Shown: piece by piece, positions 6,491 to 7,572 of the stretch | Layout: every line of letters starts with the position of its first letter | Numbering within the stretch: the first letter of the stretch is position 1 | NCBI GenBank assembly: GCA_002422065.1 | Contig: DITO01000027.1 | Coordinates: forward strand, 13,361 to 20,932 | DNA: 7,572 nt | Source of the DNA: Erysipelotrichaceae bacterium UBA6182 | GTDB taxonomy: Bacteria > Bacillota_I > Bacilli_A > Erysipelotrichales > Erysipelotrichaceae | Direction of reading: 5' to 3' | Translations under genes and position numbers: made by a program | Notes under the pieces: generated by a model | What the model was told of the DNA's origin: nothing | Database searches by the model: none | The model's input: only the letters and a program-made list of their open reading frames with translations

Positions 6491-7464
6491 TTTGACCTCT
6501 TTAAGATTAGTGCAACGATTGGATAAAGACGTAAATGTAAAAATTTAAATATGATCCTTGATTTAAACGGATATTCATTTAACGTTGCATCCCTATTCCA
6601 ACTTGTATATCTTTTATTCATTTCATTCATATTCATCTTAAAGAAATGAACACGGTTTGAAAATGTCCCATTTTCCTTAATTCGAAGCGTTGTTAAGAAT
6701 AACCCATGCTTTATCAACATTCTGTTGATGATTGGATTTAGAACTTCCTTTTTAACATCAAGTTCAAGCAAACCTTTTTGCACATAATCAATTGCTTCAT
6801 AGATATGAAACATTTTAGGGTTATTGGCATGTACAATCGATCCTTTTCTTTGATAATACATGTAAAGTGGTTCAGCTACACGAGCAACGAGGTTCGCTTT
6901 GTATATCAACAGCGGAACAATAAAAAGATCCTCATACAGCTTACCCACAGGAAACTCTAAGTCATCGAACAACGATTTTCGAAACAACTTATTACAAGCA
7001 CTGTTATTCATATCTATGAATGCCAAGTTTTTCTTCACATCGATGATTTCAAAATCACCTGCGATAGCGACTTCGGTGCGTCCATTCTCGTAAACATAAA
7101 GCATGTCGCAGGCGACAACATCTGCACTCGTATTCTTTTGTCTCGTGATCATCTTTTCAAACATAGATTCATCAATATAATCGTCCGCATCGATGAACGC
7201 AACAAAATCACCTATCGCTTGTTTAATCCCAAAGTTACGTGCATCACTTAAGCCACCATTTAATTTTTCGAAATAATGAAAATTTGGATATTTCTTAGCA
7301 TACATTTGTGCGATTGATTTTGAACCATCTTTAGAACCATCATTTACCAAAACAACTTCAAAGTCATGAAAACTCTGGTTTCTAAGTGAATCCAAACATT
7401 TTGATAAATAATTCTCCACATTGTAGATTGGGACAATGGCACTGATTGATACTTTATTTTGCAT
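6487..7464 (-). CDS. Family 2 glycosyltransferase, capsule/exopolysaccharide type
   Basis: The protein is 325 residues, about the usual length for EpsJ/WfgS-like enzymes that add one sugar to a growing lipid-linked oligosaccharide. The GT-A domain has AIVPIYNVENYL (9-20), VLVNDGSKD (38-46), NGGLSDARN (69-77), the metal-binding DADD (92-95) and LYEDLF (176-181), whose E178-D179 is the expected catalytic base region. It lacks the two C-terminal helices of GtrB enzymes; a basic, weakly hydrophobic tail (about 302-325) may associate with the membrane. The start at 7464 is forced: a TGA lies in frame three codons upstream (7471-7473), and no alternative start codon precedes the first beta strand. 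No Shine-Dalgarno is present. It is the first gene of a two-gene operon with the membrane protein. Sugar donor and acceptor are unknown. Confidence 0.93.
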   Translation of the reverse strand: MQNKVSISAIVPIYNVENYLSKCLDSLRNQSFHDFEVVLVNDGSKDGSKSIAQMYAKKYPNFHYFEKLNGGLSDARNFGIKQAIGDFVAFIDADDYIDESMFEKMITRQKNTSADVVACDMLYVYENGRTEVAIAGDFEIIDVKKNLAFIDMNNSACNKLFRKSLFDDLEFPVGKLYEDLFIVPLLIYKANLVARVAEPLYMYYQRKGSIVHANNPKMFHIYEAIDYVQKGLLELDVKKEVLNPIINRMLIKHGLFLTTLRIKENGTFSNRVHFFKMNMNEMNKRYTSWNRDATLNEYPFKSRIIFKFLHLRLYPIVALILKRSK

Positions 7465-7472
7465 ACGGATTC

Positions 7473-7499
7473 ATTTTATCATAAAAGACCTGTTTTCAA
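7473..7499 (-). promoter_or_regulatory. Promoter of the glycosyltransferase/membrane-protein operon, near-leaderless
   Basis: The complement holds TTGAAA (7494-7499), a 15-bp spacer, and TGA directly before TAAAAT (7473-7478), which is an extended -10. Transcription should start near 7466 (a G), only about 2 nt before the ATG at 7464. This agrees with the lack of a ribosome site and with the in-frame TGA at 7471-7473. Confidence 0.6.
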
Positions 7500-7520
7500 T
7501 AAATCCTTATCTAAATACGG

Positions 7521-7526
7521 TATAAT
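7521..7526 (+). promoter_or_regulatory. -10 element of the truncated rightmost gene, near-leaderless
   Basis: A perfect TATAAT lies 8 bp before the ATG at 7535. The predicted transcription start (about 7533) leaves a leader of about 2 nt, and no ribosome site is visible. A good -35 hexamer is not seen, and the region upstream is shared with the opposing promoter. Confidence 0.5.
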
Positions 7527-7534
7527 AATTAGAA

Positions 7535-7572
7535 ATGAAAACCATAAATCAGCGCTCCAAATACTTATATAT
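7535..7572 (+). CDS. N-terminal fragment of an unidentified gene (runs off the window)
   Basis: ATG at 7535 opens 12 codons (MKTINQRSKYLY) to the window edge. An in-frame TAA at 7526-7528 means ATG is the first possible start. The short basic beginning would suit the cytoplasmic end of a membrane protein, but 12 residues cannot identify a family. The TATAAT just upstream and the gap left by the opposing gene are the only other support. No function is proposed. Confidence 0.4.
   Translation, partial: MKTINQRSKYLY

Noticed and set aside
7454..7474. Six-codon minus-strand frame beginning just upstream of the glycosyltransferase start, possible leader peptide
   Set aside because: Its ATG lies within and just after the predicted -10 element, upstream of the expected transcription start. 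It has no ribosome site.

Overview
This is an AT-rich stretch from a bacterium using the standard code. Three ORFs end in TGA inside ATGA start/stop overlaps, which argues against a Mycoplasma/Spiroplasma-type code. Strong purine-rich ribosome sites and extended -10 promoters suggest a low-GC Gram-positive (Firmicutes, Erysipelotrichia or Acholeplasma-like). The sequence alone does not settle the taxon. Every recognisable gene concerns surface-glycan synthesis; there is no RNA gene, mobile element or CRISPR array.

Region 1 (3928 down to 1, minus strand) is one compact operon. It starts at an extended -10 promoter and runs through a polyprenyl-phosphate glycosyltransferase (2975-3895), an SDR-type nucleotide-sugar epimerase/dehydratase relative (2049-2978), a metal-dependent TIM-barrel sugar isomerase/epimerase (1231-2052), an FAD-dependent oxidoreductase with an added six-cysteine cluster (123-1241), and the first 37 codons of a second family 2 glycosyltransferase (1-113). 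The first three junctions overlap by 4, 4 and 11 nt. At the last junction the ribosome site for the next gene abuts and overlaps the preceding stop codon. The co-translation suggests a single pathway that makes or modifies an unusual sugar and passes it to a lipid carrier or glycan.

Region 2 (3896-4962) is a 122-bp divergent promoter region with an inverted repeat, followed by a plus-strand second DPM1/GtrB-like glycosyltransferase (4018-4962). That gene converges on region 3 across only 22 bp. A perfect 10-bp hairpin there uses both stop codons as part of its stem and probably terminates both transcripts.

Region 3 (7534 down to 4985, minus strand) is a two-gene operon: a capsule-type family 2 glycosyltransferase (6487-7464), then a 501-residue polytopic membrane protein that resembles GT-C-fold glycosyltransferases (4985-6490). 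A plausible division of labour is that the DPM1/GtrB-like enzymes load sugars onto undecaprenyl phosphate in the cytoplasm, and the GT-C-like protein uses such a donor on the outer face. The divergent promoters at the right end (7465-7534) sit so close to their start codons that both mRNAs look leaderless or nearly so. On the right, a plus-strand gene is cut off by the window edge after 12 codons.
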